Positions 1 through 9,833 of a stretch of 33,765 nucleotides of DNA are shown here, piece by piece. Under the pieces are notes generated by a model. The model searched no databases. It was not told where the DNA came from and was given only the letters and a program-made list of their open reading frames with translations. The DNA comes from Saprospiraceae bacterium (GTDB lineage Bacteria > Bacteroidota > Bacteroidia > Chitinophagales > Saprospiraceae), in the NCBI GenBank assembly GCA_020627785.1, contig JAHDGF010000051.1, positions 1 to 33,765 of the forward strand, read 5' to 3'. Positions within the stretch are counted from its first letter, which is position 1. Each line of letters begins with the position of its first letter. The position numbers were made by a program, and so were the translations under genes.

Positions 1-188
1 TAAAAGGACGAAGGAAATTTCATCTTAAAAAGGACTCCGAAGAAAGACCACTAATCAATAGACATACCTTACATGCTTATGAGCTGGAGTTAAAACTATT
101 GGCAGGAGGTCAATACCAAAAGTTTACTCAAGAGTACCCAAAAGATTTACGAGCTTTGAAAAATCAATTGAACAAATTAGATTCTTAG
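1..188 (+). CDS. C-terminal fragment of an unrecognised protein
   Basis: An open frame enters from the left edge and ends at the TAG at 186-188, giving about 61 residues that are rich in Lys, Glu, Leu and Gln. The fragment ends in a basic, helical-looking segment (LKNQLNKLDS). No family is recognisable from this piece. It converges on the ABC-F gene with one base between the two stop codons. It could be the end of a real gene or a chance open frame at the window edge. The absence of stops over 62 codons in AT-rich DNA and the tight convergent packing favour a real gene. Confidence 0.55.
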   Translation, partial: KGRRKFHLKKDSEERPLINRHTLHAYELELKLLAGGQYQKFTQEYPKDLRALKNQLNKLDS

Positions 189-189
189 T

Positions 190-2097
190 CTATTCTTCTG
201 GCATTTGATTGGACAATAGCTCCCACTCTTCCATTTTACTTTCAAGCTCCTTTTCGAGTTTACCAAATGCTTTCATTTTATCATCTGAGTCTGCTTGCAT
301 AAAGAATTTGGGATCTTCCATCTCCTTCTTGTATTCAGCCATCTTTTCTTCAATCTTAGAAATATCCCTTTCTGCATAATTAATTTTACGCTTTAATTTT
401 TTACGTTCTTCGTAACTGAGAATTTCCTTTGTATTCTTCTTCTTTTTCGCTTTCTTTTCTTCTGGAGCGAGTGTAAACTCCCTTAGATCATCAGACTTTC
501 TTTTAGCAAGAACATAATTGATATCTCCTAAGTGCTCCAATAGTTTGTAATCTCTAAACTCTATGGTACGAGCACTCATGCCTTCTAAAAATGCTCTATC
601 ATGACTTACAATCAAAACGGTGCCTTCAAAATTGGTAATGGCATGCTTAAGTATATTCTTAGATATAACATCAAGGTGATTGGTCGGCTCATCGAAAACT
701 AAAAAATTAGATGGTTGTGCTACCATGCAGGCAAGGGCCACTCTAGCTTTCTCTCCTCCACTGAGCACCGATACTTTTTTCTCAACTTCTTCTCCACTAA
801 ACAAGAACGAACCAAGAATTTTTCTTGCAGCTGTGTAATAATCTGGATGCGCGACTCTTTCCAAGGTTTCTAGAATCGTCAGACTTCCATCTAAAGTATC
901 TGATTGATCTTGGGCATAATATCCGACAACAACATTATCTCCAATTTTTACTTGACCAGAATTGATTGGAACCTTTGCCAGTATTGCTTTTAGCAAAGTT
1001 GATTTCCCCATTCCATTTTGTCCAACAAAGGCAACTTTTTCATCTTTCAAGATATTCAAATCAACTTCTCGAAGGACTTCCTTCTCTCCATATGATTTGG
1101 ACAAATTATTTATCTCTACCACAGATTTAACCGAACGTCCTGAATATGGAAATTTAACAACCATATCCTTTATGTCTTCATGTATCAGTTCTACCCTTTC
1201 AACTTTATCCAATTGTTTGATCATAGACTGAGCCATCTTAGCCTTGGTAGCTTTAGCTCTAAATCTATCGATGAGCATTTCCCGCTCCTTTATCTGCTTT
1301 TGTTGGTTATTATAAGAGGATCTGTTGATTTCCAACATTTGCTCTTTGTGGACCAAATACTTTTGGTAAGTTCCTTTATAATCGTAGACCGTATTATTTC
1401 CTATCTCTATAATTCTATCAACACTATTCTGCATAAATTCTTCATCATGAGATATAAGAATTACTGCTTTTTTATATTCCTTAATATAATTTTCAAACCA
1501 AATTATGGATTCAATATCAAGGTGATTGGTAGGCTCATCTAAAAGTAGAATATCAGGACTTGATAACAGTAATTTTGCAAGTTCGATACGCATTTGCCAT
1601 CCACCGGAAAGTGTTCCTATTTTATGCCTCAATTGTTCTTGCTTAAAACCGAGTCCTTTAAGTAGGACCTCTGCCTCTGCCTCCGGATTGAAATCAAACA
1701 TCATGTTTTTGCGATCCATGAGTTCACTCATTTCATCAACCAACTTTGTCATTAAATCCTCATCAATGTCTGAATCCTGTAACTTTTCCTCAAGGACTTT
1801 TAACCTTGCCTCAATTTGTTGATATTCTTTAAGTACAGAAAGAGTTTCATCGAGAATTGTTACCTCCTTATTTTCAGGCAAGAACTGAGAAAGTACACCT
1901 ATCGTTTTACCCTTCGGCAAATCAATGCTGCCTTTATCTGGTTCAATTTCACCAGAGATAATTTTAAATAAGGTTGTTTTCCCTGTTCCATTTCTTCCAA
2001 TCAATCCAATTTTTTCATTTGGATTAATCATAAATGAAACATCTTTGAAAATCACACGACCTCCAAAGCTTAGGTTTATATCTCTTACGTAGTACAT
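190..2097 (-). CDS. ABC-F family ATPase (ribosome-associated, soluble)
   Basis: 635-residue protein with two ABC ATPase domains and no membrane segments, as in the ABC-F family (Uup/YheS/EttA group), whose members act on ribosomes rather than in transport. Domain 1 has Walker A GRNGTGKT (34-41), signature LSGGW (163-167) and Walker B LLLDEP (184-189). A charged linker helix pair (about 240-315) separates it from domain 2: Walker A GQNGMGKS (359-366), LSGGE (445-449), FLVFDEP (465-471). The C-terminal 80 residues are a Lys/Glu-rich coiled coil. It is the last gene of the folE-fabD-yqgE operon; its ATG shares one base with the yqgE stop (TAATG), which suggests translational coupling. The subfamily cannot be fixed by eye. 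Confidence 0.95.
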   Translation of the reverse strand: MYYVRDINLSFGGRVIFKDVSFMINPNEKIGLIGRNGTGKTTLFKIISGEIEPDKGSIDLPKGKTIGVLSQFLPENKEVTILDETLSVLKEYQQIEARLKVLEEKLQDSDIDEDLMTKLVDEMSELMDRKNMMFDFNPEAEAEVLLKGLGFKQEQLRHKIGTLSGGWQMRIELAKLLLSSPDILLLDEPTNHLDIESIIWFENYIKEYKKAVILISHDEEFMQNSVDRIIEIGNNTVYDYKGTYQKYLVHKEQMLEINRSSYNNQQKQIKEREMLIDRFRAKATKAKMAQSMIKQLDKVERVELIHEDIKDMVVKFPYSGRSVKSVVEINNLSKSYGEKEVLREVDLNILKDEKVAFVGQNGMGKSTLLKAILAKVPINSGQVKIGDNVVVGYYAQDQSDTLDGSLTILETLERVAHPDYYTAARKILGSFLFSGEEVEKKVSVLSGGEKARVALACMVAQPSNFLVFDEPTNHLDVISKNILKHAITNFEGTVLIVSHDRAFLEGMSARTIEFRDYKLLEHLGDINYVLAKRKSDDLREFTLAPEEKKAKKKKNTKEILSYEERKKLKRKINYAERDISKIEEKMAEYKKEMEDPKFFMQADSDDKMKAFGKLEKELESKMEEWELLSNQMPEE

Positions 2098-2651
2098 TAA
2101 TTTAAATTATTGGCCTCTGGCATTTGGCCAATGACAGAAAAATTACTTCCCTTATTGGTCAGTGTTTCTGTCCAGAGAACATCTGTTTTAGATTTAAATA
2201 CATAATTAGCATGGCCATCTCCTAGTACCCAGGAACCTGACTCAAGTTCTTCCACCAATTGTCCTGGTGACCACCCAGAATAACCAATAAAAAATTTAAT
2301 ATTCTTCGGTTCTATTAATTTATTATCAATCAAAAACTTAAGCTTTTCATAATCTCCTCCCCAATAAACACCATCATATATTTTTCGACTGTCATCAAGC
2401 ATGTCGCCCACATTGTGCATGTAATGTATAGTATCTGTTGCCACAGGTCCACCAAAGTATACAGGAGCTTCAATTTCAGGAAAGTCTGAAATTAACTCAT
2501 CGATTTTCATATTAAATCTCTTGTTTAATATAAAGCCCACGCTGCCATCATCTGAATTATGGTCCGTAAGCATTATCACTGCACGCTTAAAATTTTTGTC
2601 AAGCATGAATGGTTGAGCTGTAAGTACTTTTCCTATACCAAGTCTAGACAT
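2097..2651 (-). CDS. yqgE: YqgE/AlgH family protein (DUF179)
   Basis: 184 residues, the usual length for the YqgE/AlgH (DUF179) family. Family hallmarks are visible: an N-terminal G-KVLTAQPFMLD segment, the central VGFILN stretch, VYFGGPV, and FIGYSGWSPGQLVEELESGSW near residues 120-145. The biochemical role of the family is not firmly known; AlgH was named from effects on alginate regulation in Pseudomonas. It starts 2 bases after the fabD stop and overlaps the ABC-F start by one base, so all four genes here are probably on one mRNA. Confidence 0.93.
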   Translation of the reverse strand: MSRLGIGKVLTAQPFMLDKNFKRAVIMLTDHNSDDGSVGFILNKRFNMKIDELISDFPEIEAPVYFGGPVATDTIHYMHNVGDMLDDSRKIYDGVYWGGDYEKLKFLIDNKLIEPKNIKFFIGYSGWSPGQLVEELESGSWVLGDGHANYVFKSKTDVLWTETLTNKGSNFSVIGQMPEANNLN

Positions 2652-2653
2652 GA

Positions 2654-3529
2654 TTATAAAATCTCAGTTTCAAATTTACGATCAATCTTTTTCATGAAGC
2701 CAGTCAATACTTTAGCTCCACTTTCTACTTGTGAAACGACGCCATCCGCTATCATATTTTGCATGGTCTGTGTCCATCTCACTGGTGAAGTTAGTTGTTT
2801 ATTTAATAAAGATTTTATTTCAGACGGTTCTTGATGTTTCTTACCATCGACGTTCTGATAAATGGCATTTGAAGGCTTATTAAAAGTAATAGATTCTATG
2901 GCTTGTGAAAGACGCTCTTGAGCCGGAGCCATAAGTTCTGAGTGAAACGCACCACCTACTGGTAAGACTATTGCCCGTCTAGCTCCTGCTTCGGTACATT
3001 TTGCAACTGCTTCATCAATTCCAGATATGCTTCCCGAAATAACCAATTGACCTTTAGTATTGTAATTAGCGGGGACAACTAAATTATCTATCTTTGCAAC
3101 AATATCTTCAACTTGGGCATCCTCTAGACCTAAAATTGCGGCCATGGTTCCAGGGTTTTGCTCACAAGCAGCCTGCATGGCAAGTGCCCGTTCTGAGACC
3201 AACTTCAATCCATCATCGAAACTCAAAGTTTCATTGGCAACCAAAGCCGTGATTTCTCCTAAAGAATGGCCTCCGACTACGTCTATAGAATCCAATGTTC
3301 TATTGGATTGTTTAAATTTTGCGTAAGCGTAAACAAAAATAGACGGCTGTGTAATCTTAGTCTGCCTGAGTTCTTCAGCAGTCCCATTAAACATTACAGA
3401 TGTTAAATCGAAGCCTAAAACTTCATTCGCCCGGTCAAAAATATGTTGGATCGACTCATTTTCTTCATATAAGTCCTTTCCCATACCTTCAAATTGAGCT
3501 CCTTGGCCAGGAAAAACAAATGCTTTCAT
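2654..3529 (-). CDS. fabD: Malonyl-CoA:ACP transacylase
   Basis: 291-residue FabD-type acyltransferase, which loads malonyl groups onto acyl carrier protein for fatty-acid synthesis in the cytosol. N-terminal FPGQGAQ (6-12), nucleophile elbow GHSLGE with Ser89, the substrate-carboxylate Arg (VSERA, Arg114) and the catalytic His (GAFHS, His196) are all in place. It begins immediately after the folE stop and ends 2 bases before yqgE. Other fatty-acid genes are not next to it. Length and motifs fit a standalone housekeeping FabD rather than a polyketide-synthase AT domain. Confidence 0.96.
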   Translation of the reverse strand: MKAFVFPGQGAQFEGMGKDLYEENESIQHIFDRANEVLGFDLTSVMFNGTAEELRQTKITQPSIFVYAYAKFKQSNRTLDSIDVVGGHSLGEITALVANETLSFDDGLKLVSERALAMQAACEQNPGTMAAILGLEDAQVEDIVAKIDNLVVPANYNTKGQLVISGSISGIDEAVAKCTEAGARRAIVLPVGGAFHSELMAPAQERLSQAIESITFNKPSNAIYQNVDGKKHQEPSEIKSLLNKQLTSPVRWTQTMQNMIADGVVSQVESGAKVLTGFMKKIDRKFETEIL

Positions 3530-4126
3530 TTACTTTAAGTTAGATGAAATTAAATTTAAGAATTCTGATCTTGTTTCTTGATTTTTAAAAGCCCCAGTAA
3601 ATCCAGAAGTTGTCGTCAAAGAATTCTGCTTTTCTACCCCTCTCATCATCATACACATGTGAGCAGCCTCAATAACAACAGCTACTCCTAAAGGATTTAA
3701 GGCAGTTTCAATGGCATTAATCACATCATGAGTTAACCTTTCTTGTACTTGCAATCTTCTCGCAAAGACATCAACTACCCTTGGTATCTTACTCAACCCA
3801 ACGATATTTCCATCAGGAATATAGGCAACATGAGCCTTACCAAAAAATGGTAGCATATGATGTTCACATAATGAATACACCTCTATGTTTTTCACAAGAA
3901 CCATATCTCTATGATTTTCTTGAAATAAAGCACCTTTCAGAATTTGTATAGGATCTTGCTCATATCCTTGGGTCAGAAATTGCATCGCTTTGGCAGCCCT
4001 TTCAGGAGTTTTAATCAATCCATCCCTATTGGGGTCTTCTCCTATCTCAGTTAATAAAGCACCATACATTTCCTTTAACTGATTGGTCGTTTTCTCGTCG
4101 TATTTTTCTATCTTATGATAAGCCAT
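3530..4126 (-). CDS. folE: GTP cyclohydrolase I
   Basis: 198 residues, normal length for type I GTP cyclohydrolase, which converts GTP to 7,8-dihydroneopterin triphosphate at the start of folate/pterin synthesis. Zinc ligands are visible as Cys87 and His90 in [10 protein letters not shown] and Cys158 in HMCMMMRG. The [16 protein letters not shown] block (about 109-124) and RLQVQERLT follow the family pattern. First gene of the leftward operon folE-fabD-yqgE-ABC-F; the next gene starts with no gap. The ATG at 4126 gives the expected short basic N-terminus. Confidence 0.97.
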   Translation of the reverse strand: MAYHKIEKYDEKTTNQLKEMYGALLTEIGEDPNRDGLIKTPERAAKAMQFLTQGYEQDPIQILKGALFQENHRDMVLVKNIEVYSLCEHHMLPFFGKAHVAYIPDGNIVGLSKIPRVVDVFARRLQVQERLTHDVINAIETALNPLGVAVVIEAAHMCMMMRGVEKQNSLTTTSGFTGAFKNQETRSEFLNLISSNLK

Positions 4127-4345
4127 GTTGATAAATATTAAGTTTATTCATACATAATGAATATGGAGCTGCAAAGTTGAGAAAATATTGCTAAAATTTA
4201 ATTTAAGAAGCGATTTCCTGCTTGCGCAAATGGAATTAAGAAATAGTCCCTGATTTTACTGGGATAATATTCCATTAGTAAAGAAATTCAGGGTATTTGT
4301 CTATGATATTGGAAAGATTAGGAGGCTTAATAGAACTTAGAAGTA
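4127..4345. promoter_or_regulatory. Divergent intergenic region with an imperfect hairpin upstream of the kinase gene
   Basis: This spacer separates leftward folE from the rightward kinase gene, so it must hold promoters for both, but no exact TAnnTTTG box was found. Its clearest structure is an imperfect hairpin at 4248-4293: CCCTGA pairs with TCAGGG, then TTTACT with AGTAAA around a bulge, with an inner TGGGA/TTCCA stem. An AGGAGG lies at about 4320, roughly 20 bases before the kinase ATG, which is too far for a normal Shine-Dalgarno site. Function is inferred from position only. Confidence 0.35.
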
Positions 4346-5413
4346 ATGAATAACTTGGCAACGACGAGAAAGGTCAGTTTAAAAGAACATATTGAATTAA
4401 TTTTTGAAAAGGACAAGAATTTACACATCCTTTTTTGGGCTTTATTATTCATATTCTTGATAATAATTGATAGAAGTGAAAGCCCTCTAGCTATTCGCAC
4501 AATAAAATCATTGATATCAGTCAGCTTTTTTTCTGCGATAGTATATCTGAATTGGAAAGTCTTAATCCCTAAATTTTTAAAGAAAAGGAATTGGATTCTC
4601 TACATCGTAAGTTTATTACTACTAGCCTTAATTATCACTCCACCAAAGTCTTTATCCTTTTATCTTCTATATAATGACTTCCCGAATATTCAACAATATT
4701 TTTTGAATAATCAAAACATATTACTTTTTGAATCCATATTTGTTGGAGCCGCCAGTTCAGCTTTTAAAATCACACAGGATTGGCTTTCACACGAAAGAGA
4801 TAGAAAGGAATTACAGAGTCAAAAATTGGAATCAGAGTTAAACTTTTTAAAATCTCAAATTAATCCTCACTTCTTATTTAACACACTAAACAATCTTTAT
4901 GCGTTGTCATTGAAAAAATCGGATGATGCCCCTAAGACGGTATTAATGCTTTCTGAGATGATGCGCTACATGCTTTATGAGTGCAATGATGAAGACGTCC
5001 CTCTTGAAAAAGAAATCAATTATATCAAAAATTATCTCGAGTTAGAAAAAATTAGATTAGGGAATAAATCTACGTTAGACTTCATTGTCGAGGGAAAGCC
5101 AAATAATTTAAGAATCGCTCCATTAATGTTTATTCCATTTATTGAAAACAGTTTTAAACACGGAATTAATCATCAATTGGAACAAGGGTATGTGAAAATA
5201 ATTATGAAAATAGATGAAGATTCAATTGTTATGAATTTATCTAATAATAAATCCAACCAATTGGTAACTAGAGAAAAAAATAAAAAATCAGGAGGGATTG
5301 GCTTGATAAATATTAAGCGAAGATTGAAATTGATTTACCCTGAAAAACACGAGCTAAATATTCAGGAAGACCCCGACAGGTACTCCGTTGATCTAAAAAT
5401 TATACTTACTTAA
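4346..5413 (+). CDS. LytS/YehU-type sensor histidine kinase
   Basis: 355 residues. The N-terminal half holds about three to four hydrophobic segments (near 28-41, 54-70, 83-100 and 126-140), then a short coiled coil (150-170), then the His_kinase domain typical of LytS/YehU proteins. The phospho-acceptor is His175 in QINPHFLFNTLNNLYAL. The ATP-binding N box is IENSFKHG (266-273), and GGIGL (316-320) is the G box. There is no obvious extracellular sensor domain, so the membrane segments probably sense the signal. A LytTR response regulator follows 9 bases downstream as its partner. Confidence 0.94.
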   Translation: MNNLATTRKVSLKEHIELIFEKDKNLHILFWALLFIFLIIIDRSESPLAIRTIKSLISVSFFSAIVYLNWKVLIPKFLKKRNWILYIVSLLLLALIITPPKSLSFYLLYNDFPNIQQYFLNNQNILLFESIFVGAASSAFKITQDWLSHERDRKELQSQKLESELNFLKSQINPHFLFNTLNNLYALSLKKSDDAPKTVLMLSEMMRYMLYECNDEDVPLEKEINYIKNYLELEKIRLGNKSTLDFIVEGKPNNLRIAPLMFIPFIENSFKHGINHQLEQGYVKIIMKIDEDSIVMNLSNNKSNQLVTREKNKKSGGIGLINIKRRLKLIYPEKHELNIQEDPDRYSVDLKIILT

Positions 5414-5422
5414 ATCTATCAT

Positions 5423-6130
5423 ATGATACGCACCTTAATAGTTGATGATGAACCTTTGGCTTTAGAGATTCTTGAAACTTATATTGAGCAACTGGATGAG
5501 TTATTTCTCGTTGGTTCATGTAGTAATGCAATTGAAGCAAATAAGATTCTGCAGAACGAGGAAGTTGACCTCCTAATCATAGACATTCAAATGCCTCAAG
5601 TTACTGGTATAGAATTCGTAAAATCCTTAAGTAATCCTCCACTGGTTATTTTCTCAACTGCCTTTGCAGAATATGCGGTAGAAGGATTTGAATTAGAGGC
5701 TGTTGATTATTTACTGAAGCCAATTCCAATGGATCGTTTCATGAAGGCTATTAATAGAGCATCAGATTTATTAAATGCAAAAAATGGAAAGTCAGATCAA
5801 GAGGATTTCTTTTTTGTAAAGGCTGACAAGAAACTTATAAAATTAGCCTACGATGAAATTTTATACATTGAAGGATTGAAGGACTATGTAATTATTAAAA
5901 AGGAGGAAGGTCGCGTAATTTCGTTACAAACCATGAAAAGTTTAGAGGAGAGATTACCCAATGATAATTTCCTCAGAATACATCGTAGTTACATCATTAA
6001 TCTAAAGAAAATAAAAGCTGTAATGGGTAATGTAGTCGAGATGCAAATTGCTGGTAAAATAGAGCACATACCCGTAGGAAAGTCCTATAGAGATCGATTA
6101 CATGAAATAATTGATAATAATAAGCTCTAG
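5423..6130 (+). CDS. LytTR-family response regulator
   Basis: 235 residues: a CheY-like receiver (1 to about 120) with acidic pocket DDE (8-10), phospho-acceptor Asp54 in LLIIDIQMP and the conserved Lys in LKPI, then a LytTR DNA-binding domain (about 133-232) with FLRIHRSYIINLKKI. It follows the LytS-type kinase by 9 bases and so forms a two-gene signalling operon. Targets are unknown. It converges on the sugar-dehydrogenase gene with 7 bases between the stops, leaving no room for a separate terminator. Confidence 0.95.
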   Translation: MIRTLIVDDEPLALEILETYIEQLDELFLVGSCSNAIEANKILQNEEVDLLIIDIQMPQVTGIEFVKSLSNPPLVIFSTAFAEYAVEGFELEAVDYLLKPIPMDRFMKAINRASDLLNAKNGKSDQEDFFFVKADKKLIKLAYDEILYIEGLKDYVIIKKEEGRVISLQTMKSLEERLPNDNFLRIHRSYIINLKKIKAVMGNVVEMQIAGKIEHIPVGKSYRDRLHEIIDNNKL

Positions 6131-6137
6131 GTCTGGA

Positions 6138-8882
6138 TTAAATTTTGATCAATCTACCAGTTGTAATTGTTCCTCCATTCAGGACAATGTATGAATACAT
6201 GCCTGGAACTAGGCCACTTAAATCTATTTCTTTGGTGAGTCTTCCGTTTCCAGTTTCGAAAATTCTACGAACTAGTTTACCTTGATCATTATACAATTCA
6301 ATTTTCGCCTCCCCTTTCAACGAACCAAAAAGAAATAGCACTGAATTTGAAGCGGGATTAGGATAAACAAAAATTTCTTCTTCTTGGATTACAAAAACCA
6401 GTCTTTCGGAAGAATAAGTCTTACTTCCGTTTTCGGAAATTGTGACTAAGCGATAAAATTGCAGCCCTGTGAACGGAACAAGATCATCTAATTGATATTC
6501 CACTTCTGCGGAGCTTCCATTTGCCGAGGCACTGAGTGTTCCTGCTACAGTAAAATCTTTAGATATGCTTGCCCTTTCAATTTGATACTCGGAAACCTTC
6601 GTCTCATTTGATACTGTCCAATTACAAACAACCTTTCTTTCCTCGTCATTAAAAACTGCTTGAAAACTTAGCAACTCTGCGGCCTTACTTTCACAGTCTG
6701 GATATAAAAATACTTCGTCTTGTCCTATCAAACCATTTGGATCCGTCACTTTTAAATGTGCACCGTAATAAAAAACTTCCGAACCACAACCAGCAGGCTC
6801 TAGAAGAACCAATGATTCTTGATCAATAATAATTGGCTCAGGATGGACATGTGTGTTATGGTGCAAGTTCCAGGTCCATTCATATTTTAAGGCCTCATTT
6901 TCATGTTCAGCATCTTCTACATTTGCCTTGAGCTCAATCTCATTAATCCCTGTCATATCATACAATTGACCATCAGAAATACTTATTATATCAACGTCTG
7001 GAGGTGTGTTATTTACACTTATCAATTGCTCAGTACTTGCAGTTAGACCGAACTCATCTGTGACAGTCAACTGTGCCATATAATTTGAAATTGCATTATT
7101 GCTACTTAGGTAATTATGCTGTGGATTTATCTCTGTGGAAGTTTCACCGTCACCAAAATCCCAGAAGTAATTGAGACTTTCTCCTTGCGGATCGAATGAA
7201 TCTTCTCCTTTAAAATTTACTTCTAGTGGCGAAGAACCAAAATGTTTATCATAAGCCAAAACTACCTTTGGCGCTAGATTATTTCCGTAACAGATTCTTG
7301 AAATTCCTCGATTAAAATTTACTAAGTAAATACACCCATCAACTTCGTTGACTTCCAAATGGACCAATTTAAAAGTATCTTGAAAAAAAACTTCTACTGA
7401 CTCAATTGAATCATTTAAATCATAAGACATCATAGAAACCCATCCTTGATTATAATCAGCAAAGAAAAAATTTTCGTAATATTTTTCTGGGAAGGCATTG
7501 CCAGTATAAAAATCTCCCCCAACAATGGCCTGACTTCTAAGGTTATCTAAATCTCCTTGGATGGGTGAATCAGGATGAGTAATTAATTGATTAATTGCAT
7601 TCCCTTCTTCATCAAACGCCCCATAGTAAACACCTAAACCAGCAGGCTGATGGGCTAGATTTAAATCTGGTCTAGTGTGAATTGACAATAGATCCTTTGG
7701 TATCTCTTTACTTGAATCACAAGGATTTGGAGATGAAATATCATTGAGACTTACCTGAGGTAACAGATCATCAAAAACAAAATAAGGCTCATCACACCCA
7801 TCGATTCCGTACAGTGGATTTGGGGCATAAGGGTTTACTTTTAGTTGTCCTTGATATTCATAATTTAGATCGCACCCTTCAAAAATTGGCCAACCATAAT
7901 TTAGTCCTGATTGACGAACAATAATTAATTCTTCCCAAAGTCCTCCGCCTACATCTCCAGTATATATAACACCGGGCACACCTAAACTTGGATCGGATAG
8001 ACCTGATCCTTTACGTACTTTAATATTGTAAGGATTACGAAGACCTAAGGACCAAATTTTGGACCTATTAGCACCAGGGTTATTAGGATCATAAAAGGGA
8101 TTACTCGGCAATCCCAATCCTGTTTCAGGATCAATTCTTAATATCTTACCACACAAAGATTCTAATTGCTGAGAACGAAGCTGGCCAACTTCTTCTTCAG
8201 GTGTGATTAATCCATCTTCTAAAGCTTGTTCCACCTCGCCAACATTGGCAGCTGGTTCTAAGCCTCCATAATACGGCCCTACCCAACTTGATCCATCGCC
8301 AGTTGATATTATTAAACTTCCATCATCACCAAAATCAATCCCACAACCGGCATGGGCTTGTTGAATGATTGCTGCGCCTTCCCCAATCTTTTCTCCAAAA
8401 AGAACTTTTCTGGTTGACTTATCAATGGTAGGCGATTCCCCTGAAAAATCCACAGTAAATCTTGTACATCTTGAAATACTTGCTTGATCATCTAAGGATG
8501 CCATAGGATCATACCAAGGCTCTTCGGAGAACATTAAATGATAATAATCTACGGAGTACATCAAATAAATATAGCCATCCTCAGAATAGTTGGGACTAAG
8601 TACAACACCGAGTAAACCACAATCACCAAAATCTCCAACTTCATCTGAAAGATCTAGGAGAGGCGTTGATGATTTAATTTCATTTTCAACCAACCAAATC
8701 TTTCCTCCTTTCTCCCACACATACATTCTTCCATCTTCATCAAAGGTTAATCCTACGGCCAAGTCAAATTCTAAATCAAGCCATTCGGAGCTAAAGCCAT
8801 CTGGAATTATTTGCTGCCCATAGCTTATGGTAAAGCTTAAGATTAATGCAATAATGAATGTTATGTTTATACTATAGCTCAT
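6138..8882 (-). CDS. Secreted PQQ-type glucose/sorbosone dehydrogenase-like protein with PKD and T9SS sorting domain
   Basis: 914 residues. Signal peptide (about 1-22, ending SYGQQ). Residues about 30-500 form a glucose/sorbosone dehydrogenase-like beta-propeller (LAVGLTFDEDGRMYV, the CGIDFGDDGSLIISTGDG block, WSLGLRNPYNI), a fold that binds PQQ and oxidises sugars. A PKD domain follows (about 545-640, FWDFGDGETST), then an extra Ig-like region, and a type A T9SS C-terminal sorting domain (about 840-914, YPNPASN to GRLIKI). It is therefore likely exported across the outer membrane by T9SS. The DUF1684 lipoprotein gene ends 3 bases upstream, so the two are co-transcribed. Substrate unknown. 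Confidence 0.9.
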   Translation of the reverse strand: MSYSINITFIIALILSFTISYGQQIIPDGFSSEWLDLEFDLAVGLTFDEDGRMYVWEKGGKIWLVENEIKSSTPLLDLSDEVGDFGDCGLLGVVLSPNYSEDGYIYLMYSVDYYHLMFSEEPWYDPMASLDDQASISRCTRFTVDFSGESPTIDKSTRKVLFGEKIGEGAAIIQQAHAGCGIDFGDDGSLIISTGDGSSWVGPYYGGLEPAANVGEVEQALEDGLITPEEEVGQLRSQQLESLCGKILRIDPETGLGLPSNPFYDPNNPGANRSKIWSLGLRNPYNIKVRKGSGLSDPSLGVPGVIYTGDVGGGLWEELIIVRQSGLNYGWPIFEGCDLNYEYQGQLKVNPYAPNPLYGIDGCDEPYFVFDDLLPQVSLNDISSPNPCDSSKEIPKDLLSIHTRPDLNLAHQPAGLGVYYGAFDEEGNAINQLITHPDSPIQGDLDNLRSQAIVGGDFYTGNAFPEKYYENFFFADYNQGWVSMMSYDLNDSIESVEVFFQDTFKLVHLEVNEVDGCIYLVNFNRGISRICYGNNLAPKVVLAYDKHFGSSPLEVNFKGEDSFDPQGESLNYFWDFGDGETSTEINPQHNYLSSNNAISNYMAQLTVTDEFGLTASTEQLISVNNTPPDVDIISISDGQLYDMTGINEIELKANVEDAEHENEALKYEWTWNLHHNTHVHPEPIIIDQESLVLLEPAGCGSEVFYYGAHLKVTDPNGLIGQDEVFLYPDCESKAAELLSFQAVFNDEERKVVCNWTVSNETKVSEYQIERASISKDFTVAGTLSASANGSSAEVEYQLDDLVPFTGLQFYRLVTISENGSKTYSSERLVFVIQEEEIFVYPNPASNSVLFLFGSLKGEAKIELYNDQGKLVRRIFETGNGRLTKEIDLSGLVPGMYSYIVLNGGTITTGRLIKI

Positions 8883-8885
8883 ATA

Positions 8886-9764
8886 TTAATGATCAGATTT
8901 TTCGCCTGCTTCAATCCGTATTGGCAATTTATTTTCTTTGGGAGGCAATGGGCAAGTTGCAAAAGACGTAAAAAAACACGGAGGATTGTGTGCGTAGTTA
9001 AAATCCAAAATGGTGTTATCTAGACCGGCTGTGACATCCACATAGAGGAATCTCCCTCCACCATAAGTTGTATCACTATTCGTCTCATCGCCGAAAACAA
9101 AAAACCAACTTCCATAACCGTCACCTAGACCTGTCAAACTATACTCTTTACCATCCAACTCAAAAAACAGTGTTCCGCCAACTTTCTGATCTTGAGTTAC
9201 TCCAACCACATTGGTTATCGAAACAGTTTCATTTGGCTTAGCTAACTCTACTCTGGCCGGAACAACAAAGTCTGAATTATATTTATAGCTTTTGACGGAA
9301 GTCAAATTCAATCGAACATCATTTAGAGTATCCTTCAATCTAATCCCTCTTTTATTTCCTCGTTCTATGATGTGCCAATAGAATGTACCATGATTAACTT
9401 CTGTCATTTTTCCTGAGAGGTCAGAATACATATCAAAAGATTCTTTTGTTTCACCATTTACCAGAACCGGCATCGTCGCGTTAAATTTATAAGAGTCCTT
9501 TTTTATAATTAGGGTACCAACATTCAAAGGTGCCAAGTCTGGAAAAATTATATCATTTGATCTATCAGATCCAACCTTATAAGTTCCTTGGTCTAACCAA
9601 TACAGACCTGCTAAGCTTAAATACCCTTTGGGACTTTTAAGGTTTTCTAGTCTTTTCTGCTTCCACTTTTCATGGTTTGTTTCATTCAAAGCCTTAATAT
9701 TTTTAGATGTCGAACATCCAGTGTAAGTGATCAAAAGAATAAAAAGAAAACTTAATCGTGTCAT
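8886..9764 (-). CDS. DUF1684 lipoprotein
   Basis: 292 residues with a lipoprotein signal (lipobox TYTGC, Cys17) and the DUF1684 fold. Recognisable features are the N-terminal EKWKQKRLENLKSPKGYLSLAGLYWL segment, read in two parts, and the C-terminal NPPC...CPLPPKENKLPIRI block that marks the family. Members are mostly uncharacterised. It is the first gene of a leftward pair with the sugar dehydrogenase. A palindromic CTAAATTTAG at 9806-9815, in the divergent gap with the amidohydrolase, could carry near-consensus -7 elements in both directions. Confidence 0.88.
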   Translation of the reverse strand: MTRLSFLFILLITYTGCSTSKNIKALNETNHEKWKQKRLENLKSPKGYLSLAGLYWLDQGTYKVGSDRSNDIIFPDLAPLNVGTLIIKKDSYKFNATMPVLVNGETKESFDMYSDLSGKMTEVNHGTFYWHIIERGNKRGIRLKDTLNDVRLNLTSVKSYKYNSDFVVPARVELAKPNETVSITNVVGVTQDQKVGGTLFFELDGKEYSLTGLGDGYGSWFFVFGDETNSDTTYGGGRFLYVDVTAGLDNTILDFNYAHNPPCFFTSFATCPLPPKENKLPIRIEAGEKSDH

Positions 9765-9833
9765 ATATTATGCTTGCAGATAAAACAAGTTCTTTAAGAA
9801 TGCCTAAATTTAGTCCAATTGAAATTTAAAACC

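Noticed and set aside
1180..1542. 120-codon frame opposite the ABC-F gene
   Set aside because: Shadow frame of a well-supported gene with hydrophobic, low-complexity translation.
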